Shown here: one piece after another, positions 29,651-36,482 of the stretch
How positions within the stretch are numbered: the stretch's first letter is position 1
How the letters are laid out: each line of letters begins with the position of its first letter
From: Mycobacterium sp.
Lineage (GTDB): Bacteria; Actinomycetota; Actinomycetes; Mycobacteriales; Mycobacteriaceae
Assembly: GCA_020439025.1 (NCBI GenBank)
Contig: JAGQTO010000042.1
Span: forward strand, 1 to 36,482
Length of the DNA: 36,482 nt
Direction: 5' to 3'
Translations under genes and position numbers: made by a program
Notes under the pieces: generated by a model
Seen by the model: the letters and a program-made list of their open reading frames with translations, nothing else
Databases searched by the model: none
What the model was told of the DNA's origin: nothing

Positions 29651-32434
29651 CTATTCCCCCTCGAAGTCGATCGTTGATTGAACGGGTCGAGACGCTGCTG
29701 TTGCGGCTCCTGCGGCGATTTCGTTCCACGCTGTGCCCAATGCGTTGAAGTCCACGGCCAGCTTGGTTTCCTTGCGCCGCTCCGAGACCGAGAACAACAA
29801 AAAGGCCAACTCTTTGCACAGATCGGGCTCGATGGATGCTGGGACACGTCCCAGCATCGCGGCGGCGGCGGGGATGCCCTCAGCTGCTAGAAGTCGGGTG
29901 AGGTGCATGACGACCTCCCAGACGCTGATTGAAGGGTCAGTCGCGGGGTCGTAAGTGGGGTCGAGATTGCCGGGGGCTAGGAGTGTGACTTTACTGGCCC
30001 GACTGGTCAGGATTCCTGCATGATCGAGGTGGTCGATCGAGGCGTTTCGTGCCCTAGCGATGTTGTCCGCGTCTCCGTACGGCCCGGGCTCAAATCCGTA
30101 CTGACGAAACCACACAATCGCAAACCGAGTGTCGGAGTCGAAGTCACCTTCTTGCTCGACCAAGACCTCATCGAGAACTTCGTTGATCCGGGCCAGCGCA
30201 GATCGCACTGGCATCGTTGATCCGTCATCCTCCAGCACCGCCGAATATCGCGAGAACACTGCCATGCCCGGCCCGATGGCGGCCTGCGGAAGATCTACCG
30301 GTGCAATTGCCCCCTGCTGCAAGTCCCTCAACGCCGATGGAAGTTCCGCTTTCAGAGTTGCGATGAAACGGCGGCGATCAGTCCGCGGTGCATCCTCCGG
30401 ACGCGGGCGAAGAGCCAACACGATCGACGACGCGAGGGCGTTTGTCCCTACGCTTATCAACCGGCCTCCGCGCTCGCTTCGCATTGGCCAAGTCGCAGTG
30501 ACGGTCCATCCGGCTTGGATCATGGCTTCAAGCAGGGTTTCCCAACCGGTCGAGACTTCCCCGCCTTCAGTCGTCTCGGACTGCTTGAAGGCGTAATAGA
30601 CGGTGATGGGAAAGTTCGGCAATGCTGATTTACGTGCTTGCCGGAAAACTTCTCCGAAGCCAGCCTCAAAGAACTCTCGGGCGCCGTCGCTGCCCCCGTG
30701 ACGGTACGGGTTAGCCACAAGCTCGTCAGCTTTCGGAACCAGAACTGTGCTGAGAAGAGTTGGAAAAACCGAACCCAGTGACCGGCGAAGCCAAACGTAG
30801 AAAAAGTCAGACAGGTCCGAATAACCGATGTTGTCGTAATACGGCGGATCAGTTGACACCAAGTAGCCGCCTGTGAATGCGGACTTAGCATCAAGCTGGC
30901 TCACATGGCCAACAGGACCGGTCGGCAGATACTCGATGACCTTGGATACGGCTTCGACCATTCGAATAAACGTGCCTGATGAATCTCCAAATGGATTGCC
31001 TTCAGCGAAATCCCAAGCCATTGCGATTGCTTGACGCGCAAACAGGTTTCGAAGAATCTCCATTTGCGGGTTGCTCGCCCAGGTTGTGAGTGAGGAGTGG
31101 TAGTCGGTCAGCCGCGACACGATTAGTCCGAGATACAAGGCAATGCTGTCGGCATATGCGACAGCCTCACCGCCGCCGTTTTCGAGGCAGTCGCCTTCAG
31201 GTAGGCCGGCGGCTAACGCACTCTCAAGCACATGTTTGCGGGCCTCACCGATCAACTCGGTAAAGATGTCGAATGCCGTCAATTGCCTAGCAGTGAACAA
31301 GTCCGAAAATATCGTCATGCCATAAGGGGGGGCAGATACGTCCCTTGGGTGGTAGCCAAGCTCCTGATCTGGCATACCGCTCGGGCGCGCCACCTTCGCA
31401 ACCGTTTCGTCTTCCGGCGTCGGATCGAGGTAAATCCGAGACCGGTTTCCTTGGGCAACAGTGGCCATCAACTGATGCCCGATGAGCCCCGCTTGGCCCT
31501 GGACTCGCAGATAATCGCGATCAGCCGCGGCGCCACAACCTATACACACGGCTCCCGCACGCTTGAGGGTGCCGTCGTCTTCGCCCCTTGGTGCCGTTCG
31601 CGCGTCGTGACCAATGCTGAAGACAACCTTTCCGTTGACAACGACTGGGACAGAGTAGGCCTCCTTGCCCTTTTTCTTACCAAGCCACCATGATCGAGCC
31701 AGGGGCATCGTGATGCCGCAAGCAGGGTTAGGGCACTTAACGGTCCGAGCCCAGATCCAAGCAATGACAGTCGCTTTCGAGCCATCGGGCAGTATGGCTT
31801 TGGGGTAGAGATGGCCGATGCGTTTCTCGGCTTCGACACGAATCCAATTGCTGTAGCGGCGGACATCCTCGGCTAGCCCAGTGGCGCGCGGCCAGGGATG
31901 GGCAAGTTGATCTCGGCCAACTTCGGGAGAAACCGGCGGCCGCCCGGCGAATTTCGGAGGGATCTCGATAAGTGCCTTGTTGATCAGAACAGCGACTGGA
32001 TTGAGATCAGATGCGTGGGCTTCCAGGCCGAGACGCTGCGCTTCGAGAGGTATGGTGCCGCCGCCGGCGAAGGGATCGAGTATGGGTGGAGGGTTGCCGC
32101 CCGTTGATGCCAAGATCTCTTTGTGGGCTTGATCGAGTAGCTCCGCGTTGTTCGCGTTGCTCCAGGCGGCGAGTTCTTCCATCAGTTGGTGGAGGCGCTT
32201 TCGTTCCACTGCGATGTCTTCATCGGTGGGGAACTTCTCCGGATGGGAGGAGGGGTCATCGACGAGTTGCGCGAACAGAACTGCCCGAGCAGCGGCCAGG
32301 GGGCGGCGCGCCCACCACAGGTGCAGCGTGGAGGGATGGCCGAGTCGTATGTATTTCTCTCCAGCGGACTCCTCGTTAATCGTCTTGAGCGGGATGCCGA
32401 CTTCAATCAGCTTGCGCTTCGGGGTGTCTGTCAC
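29651..32434 (-). CDS. DUF1156 DNA methyltransferase of an Hma-type defence system
   Basis: A 927-residue protein. It opens with the DUF1156 signature (KRKLIEVGIPLKTINEES, then LHLWWARRPLAAARAV). The SAM motif DPFAGGGT (120-127) and the catalytic motif DPPYYD (529-534) identify an amino-methyltransferase acting on adenine or cytosine-N4, with an unusually long insert between them that carries cysteines 234, 239, 297 and 300 (CPNPAC, CIGC), a likely zinc finger. GTG 32434 is taken as start: AGAGGA lies upstream and DUF1156 begins right after it; a further upstream ATG (32548) would overlap the helicase gene. Methylation probably marks self DNA. The middle of the gene is visibly poorer in G and C than its ends. 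Confidence 0.88.
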   Translation of the reverse strand: MTDTPKRKLIEVGIPLKTINEESAGEKYIRLGHPSTLHLWWARRPLAAARAVLFAQLVDDPSSHPEKFPTDEDIAVERKRLHQLMEELAAWSNANNAELLDQAHKEILASTGGNPPPILDPFAGGGTIPLEAQRLGLEAHASDLNPVAVLINKALIEIPPKFAGRPPVSPEVGRDQLAHPWPRATGLAEDVRRYSNWIRVEAEKRIGHLYPKAILPDGSKATVIAWIWARTVKCPNPACGITMPLARSWWLGKKKGKEAYSVPVVVNGKVVFSIGHDARTAPRGEDDGTLKRAGAVCIGCGAAADRDYLRVQGQAGLIGHQLMATVAQGNRSRIYLDPTPEDETVAKVARPSGMPDQELGYHPRDVSAPPYGMTIFSDLFTARQLTAFDIFTELIGEARKHVLESALAAGLPEGDCLENGGGEAVAYADSIALYLGLIVSRLTDYHSSLTTWASNPQMEILRNLFARQAIAMAWDFAEGNPFGDSSGTFIRMVEAVSKVIEYLPTGPVGHVSQLDAKSAFTGGYLVSTDPPYYDNIGYSDLSDFFYVWLRRSLGSVFPTLLSTVLVPKADELVANPYRHGGSDGAREFFEAGFGEVFRQARKSALPNFPITVYYAFKQSETTEGGEVSTGWETLLEAMIQAGWTVTATWPMRSERGGRLISVGTNALASSIVLALRPRPEDAPRTDRRRFIATLKAELPSALRDLQQGAIAPVDLPQAAIGPGMAVFSRYSAVLEDDGSTMPVRSALARINEVLDEVLVEQEGDFDSDTRFAIVWFRQYGFEPGPYGDADNIARARNASIDHLDHAGILTSRASKVTLLAPGNLDPTYDPATDPSISVWEVVMHLTRLLAAEGIPAAAAMLGRVPASIEPDLCKELAFLLFSVSERRKETKLAVDFNALGTAWNEIAAGAATAASRPVQSTIDFEGE

Positions 32435-32477
32435 CGGTGTTGTCCTCTGGCTGGTCGATCGGGCTGGGCGGCGAAGG

Positions 32478-35400
32478 TCAGCATGGTGGTGTTCCTCGGT
32501 CCCAGGTCTTGGCCCAGTTGAGTCGGACGTCGGTAGCGGCGAGGTCACCGAGGTTGATGCTTCGGAAGTGCTCGGCGACGTAGCGGAGCTGGTCGTGTTC
32601 AGGTCCGTCGGGGCTGACTTCCACCATCACGAGACGATGCGCAGCGGGAACATTCTTGCCGAGCAGGACTTCGTTGAGGGTGATGGTGAAGTCCTCGGCT
32701 CCGGCGATACGCCCCTTGACTTCGATGAACACCGAATCGCCTTCGGGGGTGGTGGAGTGGATGTCGTAGCCGGTGTTGTTGTGCGGCATCTCGATTGGCT
32801 CTCGGCCCAGTGCGCGTTCGGCGGCCAGTGCGGCGTCGACCGCACGGCGCTCGACTCCAGCCGTCTCCTTGGCGTACATCGCGATCGGGCCGGGGATGAG
32901 GCCGGCGGGGATGACGAGTGCGGCACCGACCACGTTTGGTGGCCGTGCTGCGAGTTGCGCTTCGGCATCGAGTTGGGAGGTGCGCCGTTCGAGGCGGGCT
33001 TCGAGTTCGCGGGCGCGGACTTCCAGTCGGTCGGGGCTTTGCCGGTTCTTGCGGGACCGCCCGGCCTTGCCGGCGCTCTGGGCGTCTCGGATCCGGGCGG
33101 CTTCAGCGTCGAGGTAGTTGATCTGCTGCACCAGTCTCTGGCGCACAGCGGATTTCGTCTTCGCGATCAACGGCAGGAGTTGATCGCGAACCTGTTGGAG
33201 GTGTTGTGGTTGGGCGTGGGTCACCGCCCATGAGGTGGCCAGCTGTTCCACACCGGTGGTCAGCCAGGCGCTGGTGAGCGCTGATTGGGCTGCGGGGCGG
33301 GCCTGTTCGGGCAGTGGGTGTAGGTCGAGGTAGGGGGCCGGACCGGTCGTCATAGCCTCGCCCGTGGAGGTGAGGGTGACGAACTCGAAGTGTTTGGACA
33401 CCACTGTGCCTGTGCCGTCGACGATCTCGGCGTTCAGCGCCACGATGAGCCGCGGTTCGGTGCCAGGGTCGGTGGGATCGAACAGCAGTGTCCCGGCTTC
33501 CAGGACGCCGCGGTGGGATTCGATGGTGGCGTCCAGAACGGTGTCCATCAGCGGGTGCCCGGGGGCGAGGAGTTCGGCGCGGCGGGCATCATCGGCGTCG
33601 ACGCAGCCGGGTTCGAAGGTGGCGCGTTCGTAGCGAGTGGCGATCGGCAGAGCCGCACCGGGGCGTTGCCGGGAGCGGATGGTGGCCGGCACGTTGGCGA
33701 TCTCGTAGCGGCCCTGCTCGCGTCGGCTGATCCGTCCGCCGAGTCGTTTGAAGGCGTCGCGGAAGAACAGCTCGATGTAGTAGGGCTGCAGGCGCCGGGC
33801 GCGGGCTTCGTCCATCTGACGGCGCAGCATGCTGAGTTGGTGTGGGGTCAGCGACTCGCGGGCCAGTGCGCGTTCCCGCAAGAGGTCTTCGGTGCCCTTG
33901 GACACCTCGGCGTCCAGGACGCGTTCTAGTTCGGCTTGGCGTGCCGGATCATCCCCGTAGCGGACCGCCTCCATCAGAAGCTTGCTCAGCGGCTGGTCTT
34001 TGAACGCTTCGCCGAGGACGTCGAACAGCCGGCCGCCGTAGGCGGCGCGTTGGGCTTCCATCTTCTCCAGCAGCCGTGCGAACACCTGGCCCTCGCGGGT
34101 TTCGTCCGCCACCAGATTCCACAACCGACAGACCTGTTTCTGGCCGATGCGGTGGATGCGCCCGAACCGCTGCTCGATGCGGTTGGGGTTCCAGGGCAGG
34201 TCATAGTTGATCATCAGATGCGCCGCCTGGAGGTTGAGGCCTTCCCCGGCGGCGTCGGTGGCCACCAACACCCGGACGTCGGGGTCGTGGGTGAAGGCCT
34301 CGCGGATGACGCGGCGATCGCCGCGCTGGGTGCCGCCGTGGATAGTGACGACCGCATCAGCGCGGCCCAGGACGTTGCGGATCTGCTGGGTCAGGTAGTT
34401 CAGGGTGTCACGGTGCTCGGTGAAGATGATCAGCTTGCGGGGGCCGTGGTAGCTGTCGAGCACGTGTTTGTCGTCGAGTAGCAAACGCCGCAGTTCGGTC
34501 CATTTGCGGTCCTCGCCGCTGTCGCTGACCGATCGTGCCAGGTCAACCAGCTTGTCGAGTTGGGCGATTTCGAACTCCAACTCGGCCACCGTCTGGGCGG
34601 CCGTGGCCGCGTCGACGACCGCCTCTTCGAGATTCTCGGTCTCCTCGGCGTCGAGTTCGTCGGGATCCTCCAGCCGCGTCCACGGCAGGTTGGCCATCGC
34701 GTCTTCCATCGGGGAGAAGCGGGGGTTGAGCATCTCCTGGCGTTTGGCTTCCAGGCGTTCGCGGCGGCGTTGCAGGGAGCGCAGAATCGCGTGTGTGCTG
34801 GAGGCCAAGCGGCGCTGCAGCACGGTCAGAGCGAAGCCGACGGTGCGGGCGCGGGGGTTGTCGCTGCCGAGCCGTTCAGCGCGGTTCATTTCTTCCCGGA
34901 CGTAGCGGGTGACTTCGTCGTAGAGGTGCTTCTCGCCGTCGGAGAGTTGATAGGGCACGGTTTCAGCGATGCGTTCGGGGAACAGCGGTTTGCCTTCGAA
35001 GGTCAGCAGCTCCTCTTTGACCATGCGGCGCATCAGCCCTGTGGTATCAGTGGTGTGGGCACCGGAGCGGTATTCGCCTTCGAAGCGGTCCGGGTCGAGT
35101 AGTGCCAGGAAGGCTTGGAAGCTGGACTCGCTGCCCGCGTGGGGGGTGGCAGTCATCAGCAGCAGATGGCGGGTGATTTCGCCGAGGCGTTGGCCGAGTT
35201 GATAGCGGCGGGTGGTGTCCAGTTCCCCGCTGTAGTAGTTCGCCGACATCCGGTGCGCTTCGTCGACCACGATCAAGTCCCAGTCGCTGGCGTCCAGCAA
35301 GGCCAGCAGGTCGTCGCTGCGGGCAAGCTGGTCCATGCGGGCGATGAGGATCGGGTAGCGGGTGAAGGGGTTGCTGTCGACGAGGTTGGTGATCATTTCC

Positions 35401-35966
35401 CGGGACAGCAGTTCGGCGGTTATGCCGAACTTGGTGGCCAGTTCGTCTTGCCACTGCTCGACCAGGCTGCCGGGAGCGATGATGAGCATCCGGTTCAGAT
35501 CGCCGCGGAGCATGAGCTCCTTGGCGTACAGACCGGCCATGATCGTCTTGCCAGCACCGGGATCATCGGCGAGAAGGAATCTGAGCGGGGTGCGTGGCAG
35601 CAGCTCTCCATACACCGCCTTGATCTGGTGGGGAAGCGGGTCCACGGCGCTGGAGGACACCGCGACCATCGGATCGTGCAGGCCGGCCATGCGGATGCGC
35701 AGGGCCTCGGCCACTAGGCGGAACTCTGCCGGGTCGGCGCCGAACTGCCAGCGACTGGTGGGGGCTTCGATTGATAGCGAAGGTTCGTCGGTGCGGTAGA
35801 GCAGGCGCTGGCCCAGACCACCGTCACCGTCCTGGTAGGTCACCGTGACCGCGTCGGAGCCGTGTGGAAGCACGGCCAGGATCGTCACGGGGTGCGGGAG
35901 CAATCCTGATAGCCGTAGGCCCGCCTGGAGCTCCTCCAGACGGGCTGCTTGCGCGCAGCCCGTCAC
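32478..35966 (-). CDS. SNF2-type helicase with C-terminal DUF3883/PDDEXK-like domain
   Basis: A 1162-residue superfamily 2 ATPase. RecA-like domain 1 has the Walker A DPGAGKT (135-141), DEAH (235-238) and TATPH (272-276); domain 2 has LIIFTEHRDTLNYL, VATDAAGEGLNLQ and the arginine-finger motif RFGRIHRIGQ. After a coiled region the C-terminus reads NNTGYDIHS, then FIEVKGR, with Asp1068, Glu1082 and Lys1084 in the order of PD-(D/E)XK nucleases, the DUF3883 pattern. It could translocate on and cut unmodified DNA; nuclease activity is inference. GTG 35966 overlaps the upstream HTH gene by GTGA. Comparable helicases occur in DISARM and related systems. Confidence 0.9.
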   Translation of the reverse strand: MTGCAQAARLEELQAGLRLSGLLPHPVTILAVLPHGSDAVTVTYQDGDGGLGQRLLYRTDEPSLSIEAPTSRWQFGADPAEFRLVAEALRIRMAGLHDPMVAVSSSAVDPLPHQIKAVYGELLPRTPLRFLLADDPGAGKTIMAGLYAKELMLRGDLNRMLIIAPGSLVEQWQDELATKFGITAELLSREMITNLVDSNPFTRYPILIARMDQLARSDDLLALLDASDWDLIVVDEAHRMSANYYSGELDTTRRYQLGQRLGEITRHLLLMTATPHAGSESSFQAFLALLDPDRFEGEYRSGAHTTDTTGLMRRMVKEELLTFEGKPLFPERIAETVPYQLSDGEKHLYDEVTRYVREEMNRAERLGSDNPRARTVGFALTVLQRRLASSTHAILRSLQRRRERLEAKRQEMLNPRFSPMEDAMANLPWTRLEDPDELDAEETENLEEAVVDAATAAQTVAELEFEIAQLDKLVDLARSVSDSGEDRKWTELRRLLLDDKHVLDSYHGPRKLIIFTEHRDTLNYLTQQIRNVLGRADAVVTIHGGTQRGDRRVIREAFTHDPDVRVLVATDAAGEGLNLQAAHLMINYDLPWNPNRIEQRFGRIHRIGQKQVCRLWNLVADETREGQVFARLLEKMEAQRAAYGGRLFDVLGEAFKDQPLSKLLMEAVRYGDDPARQAELERVLDAEVSKGTEDLLRERALARESLTPHQLSMLRRQMDEARARRLQPYYIELFFRDAFKRLGGRISRREQGRYEIANVPATIRSRQRPGAALPIATRYERATFEPGCVDADDARRAELLAPGHPLMDTVLDATIESHRGVLEAGTLLFDPTDPGTEPRLIVALNAEIVDGTGTVVSKHFEFVTLTSTGEAMTTGPAPYLDLHPLPEQARPAAQSALTSAWLTTGVEQLATSWAVTHAQPQHLQQVRDQLLPLIAKTKSAVRQRLVQQINYLDAEAARIRDAQSAGKAGRSRKNRQSPDRLEVRARELEARLERRTSQLDAEAQLAARPPNVVGAALVIPAGLIPGPIAMYAKETAGVERRAVDAALAAERALGREPIEMPHNNTGYDIHSTTPEGDSVFIEVKGRIAGAEDFTITLNEVLLGKNVPAAHRLVMVEVSPDGPEHDQLRYVAEHFRSINLGDLAATDVRLNWAKTWDRGTPPC

Positions 35967-36142
35967 TTTCCCCCCGCCCCACCACCGCGCACCCAGGCGT
36001 CGACCTCAGTGGCCTGGAACTTCCACAGCCGTCCGACCTTGTGGGCGGGCATCGCCTTGTCGGCGATCCAGACGTAGACGGTGTCCTTCGTGACGCCGAG
36101 ATGCGCGGCGATCTCCTCCGCCGAGAGCCAAGGCTCAGACAT
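35963..36142 (-). CDS. Excisionase/MerR-like HTH protein heading the defence operon
   Basis: A 59-residue protein (MSEPWLSAEEIAAHLGVTKD, then TVYVWIADKAMPAHKVGRLW and a basic tail), the common helix-turn-helix_17 or excisionase-type fold used by small regulators. ATG 36142 follows GGGGAGGG; a longer form from 36241 would add residues with no family character. It is the first gene of the operon, coupled to the helicase by GTGA, and the dyad at 36169-36183 just upstream is a likely binding site for self-regulation. Confidence 0.82.
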   Translation of the reverse strand: MSEPWLSAEEIAAHLGVTKDTVYVWIADKAMPAHKVGRLWKFQATEVDAWVRGGGAGGK

Positions 36143-36168
36143 CGCGACGCCACCCTCCCCGTGTGCAG

Positions 36169-36183
36169 CCCGGTTTGACCGGG
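36169..36183 (-). promoter_or_regulatory. CCCGGT-N3-ACCGGG dyad before the defence operon
   Basis: CCCGGT (36169-36174) and ACCGGG (36178-36183) are perfect inverted arms with a three-base spacer, about 27 bases before the ATG of the HTH gene. A compact dyad here fits an operator for that protein. No clear -10 or -35 could be assigned. Confidence 0.45.
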
Positions 36184-36194
36184 TCTGGACGAGC

Positions 36195-36482
36195 CTAGTC
36201 GGCGGTTTGTCCGTTCTGTCGTGGAACGGAATCCCAGGCAAAACTCCAGGCGACCGCGCGGGACGCGTCGTCGACGATCCAGTACAGCAGCTCGTCGGCG
36301 TCGACAGTTTGACGCGTGCCTGGCTGGCCGGTCAGTACATCCATGCACCGGTAGTGGAGGCAGTTGTCGGCGTCGAGGGTATAGGCGGCGCCGGGGGCAT
36401 CGACTGCGGGAGATTCTTGGAACTGGGGGCGGGGGAGGGTCCGCCTTGCCGCAATCCTGGCGACCGCGCTCAGTTGCGCTAG
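36195..36482 (-). CDS. C-terminal part of an unidentified protein, cut by the window end
   Basis: The minus-strand frame is open from the window end (36482) to TAG 36195-36197, giving 95 residues that include YTLDADNCLHYRCMDVLTG and TVDADELLYWIVDDASRAVA. These segments recall the mycobacterial Imm63-type immunity proteins, in which a D-ELLYWI-D core is followed by a longer helical end that is missing here. That family call rests on memory and is weak. The start lies outside the window. It precedes the defence operon in the same direction and stops 52 bases before the HTH gene. It may be an intact small gene or a truncated one. Confidence 0.5.
   Translation of the reverse strand, partial: LAQLSAVARIAARRTLPRPQFQESPAVDAPGAAYTLDADNCLHYRCMDVLTGQPGTRQTVDADELLYWIVDDASRAVAWSFAWDSVPRQNGQTAD

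Noticed and set aside
26269..36142. DISARM system
   Set aside because: The helicase and methyltransferase recall it, but no DUF1998 (DrmB) or phospholipase-D (DrmC) protein is present; DUF1156 plus DUF499 fits the Hma type.
1..36482. CRISPR array, tRNA or rRNA gene
   Set aside because: No regularly spaced direct repeat array, no tRNA cloverleaf with TTCGA arm and no rRNA-like sequence was noticed on either strand.

Overview
The window is high-GC actinobacterial DNA and is almost certainly mycobacterial. The arsenic genes (arsR, divergent cadI, arsR, acr3) have the same order as Rv2640c-Rv2643 of Mycobacterium tuberculosis. A CmtR-type cadmium/lead sensor, WhiB proteins, an MPT63-like fragment, a DUF2637 protein and an actinobacterial arsenate reductase are also present. 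The replication and partition genes suggest a plasmid or a plasmid-derived island.

Layout. (1) 155-15806: a secreted staphylococcal-nuclease-type gene on the minus strand is cut in two by a mobile element of about 15.1 kb (roughly 350-15479). Its 5' half lies at 15480-15806 and its 3' half at 155-349; joining them at a shared ACT codon restores a 172-residue nuclease. The element starts with two overlapping tyrosine recombinase genes arranged like tnpA/tnpB of Tn554, then carries metal-resistance genes. (2) Within the element, 4102-11583 holds a P1B-type metal ATPase with its CmtR-like repressor and, divergently, a tightly coupled operon: two ICMT-like membrane methyltransferase paralogues, a nucleotide cyclase fused to a YHS domain, two soluble SAM methyltransferases, an anchored thioredoxin-fold protein, a Met-rich exported protein and a frameshifted MPT63-like fragment. 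(3) 11682-15342 is the arsenic cluster: two ArsR regulators, CadI/ArsI-like protein, Acr3 pump and two different arsenate reductases. (4) 15863-19451 is backbone: XRE regulator, WhiB, a probable replication initiator and a second WhiB with a cysteine-bearing extension, with striking palindromes between genes. (5) 19991-24031 has two ParA-partner gene pairs separated by 0.8 kb of DNA with two copies of ATTAACCGCGGTTAAT. (6) 24435-25875 has small DNA-binding proteins and a DUF2637 membrane protein. (7) 26269-36142 is a minus-strand operon, HTH protein, SNF2 helicase with a C-terminal nuclease-like domain, DUF1156 methyltransferase and DUF499 ATPase. This is the gene set of a helicase-methylase-ATPase (Hma-type) anti-phage system. 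The window ends in a partial gene.

How the parts work together: the element gives Cd/Pb and As resistance through sensing (CmtR, ArsR), efflux (ATPase, Acr3), reduction (two ArsC) and probable organoarsenical or metal handling (CadI). The backbone supplies replication, segregation and phage defence. All functional names come from motifs read by eye in the translations; no database search was run.
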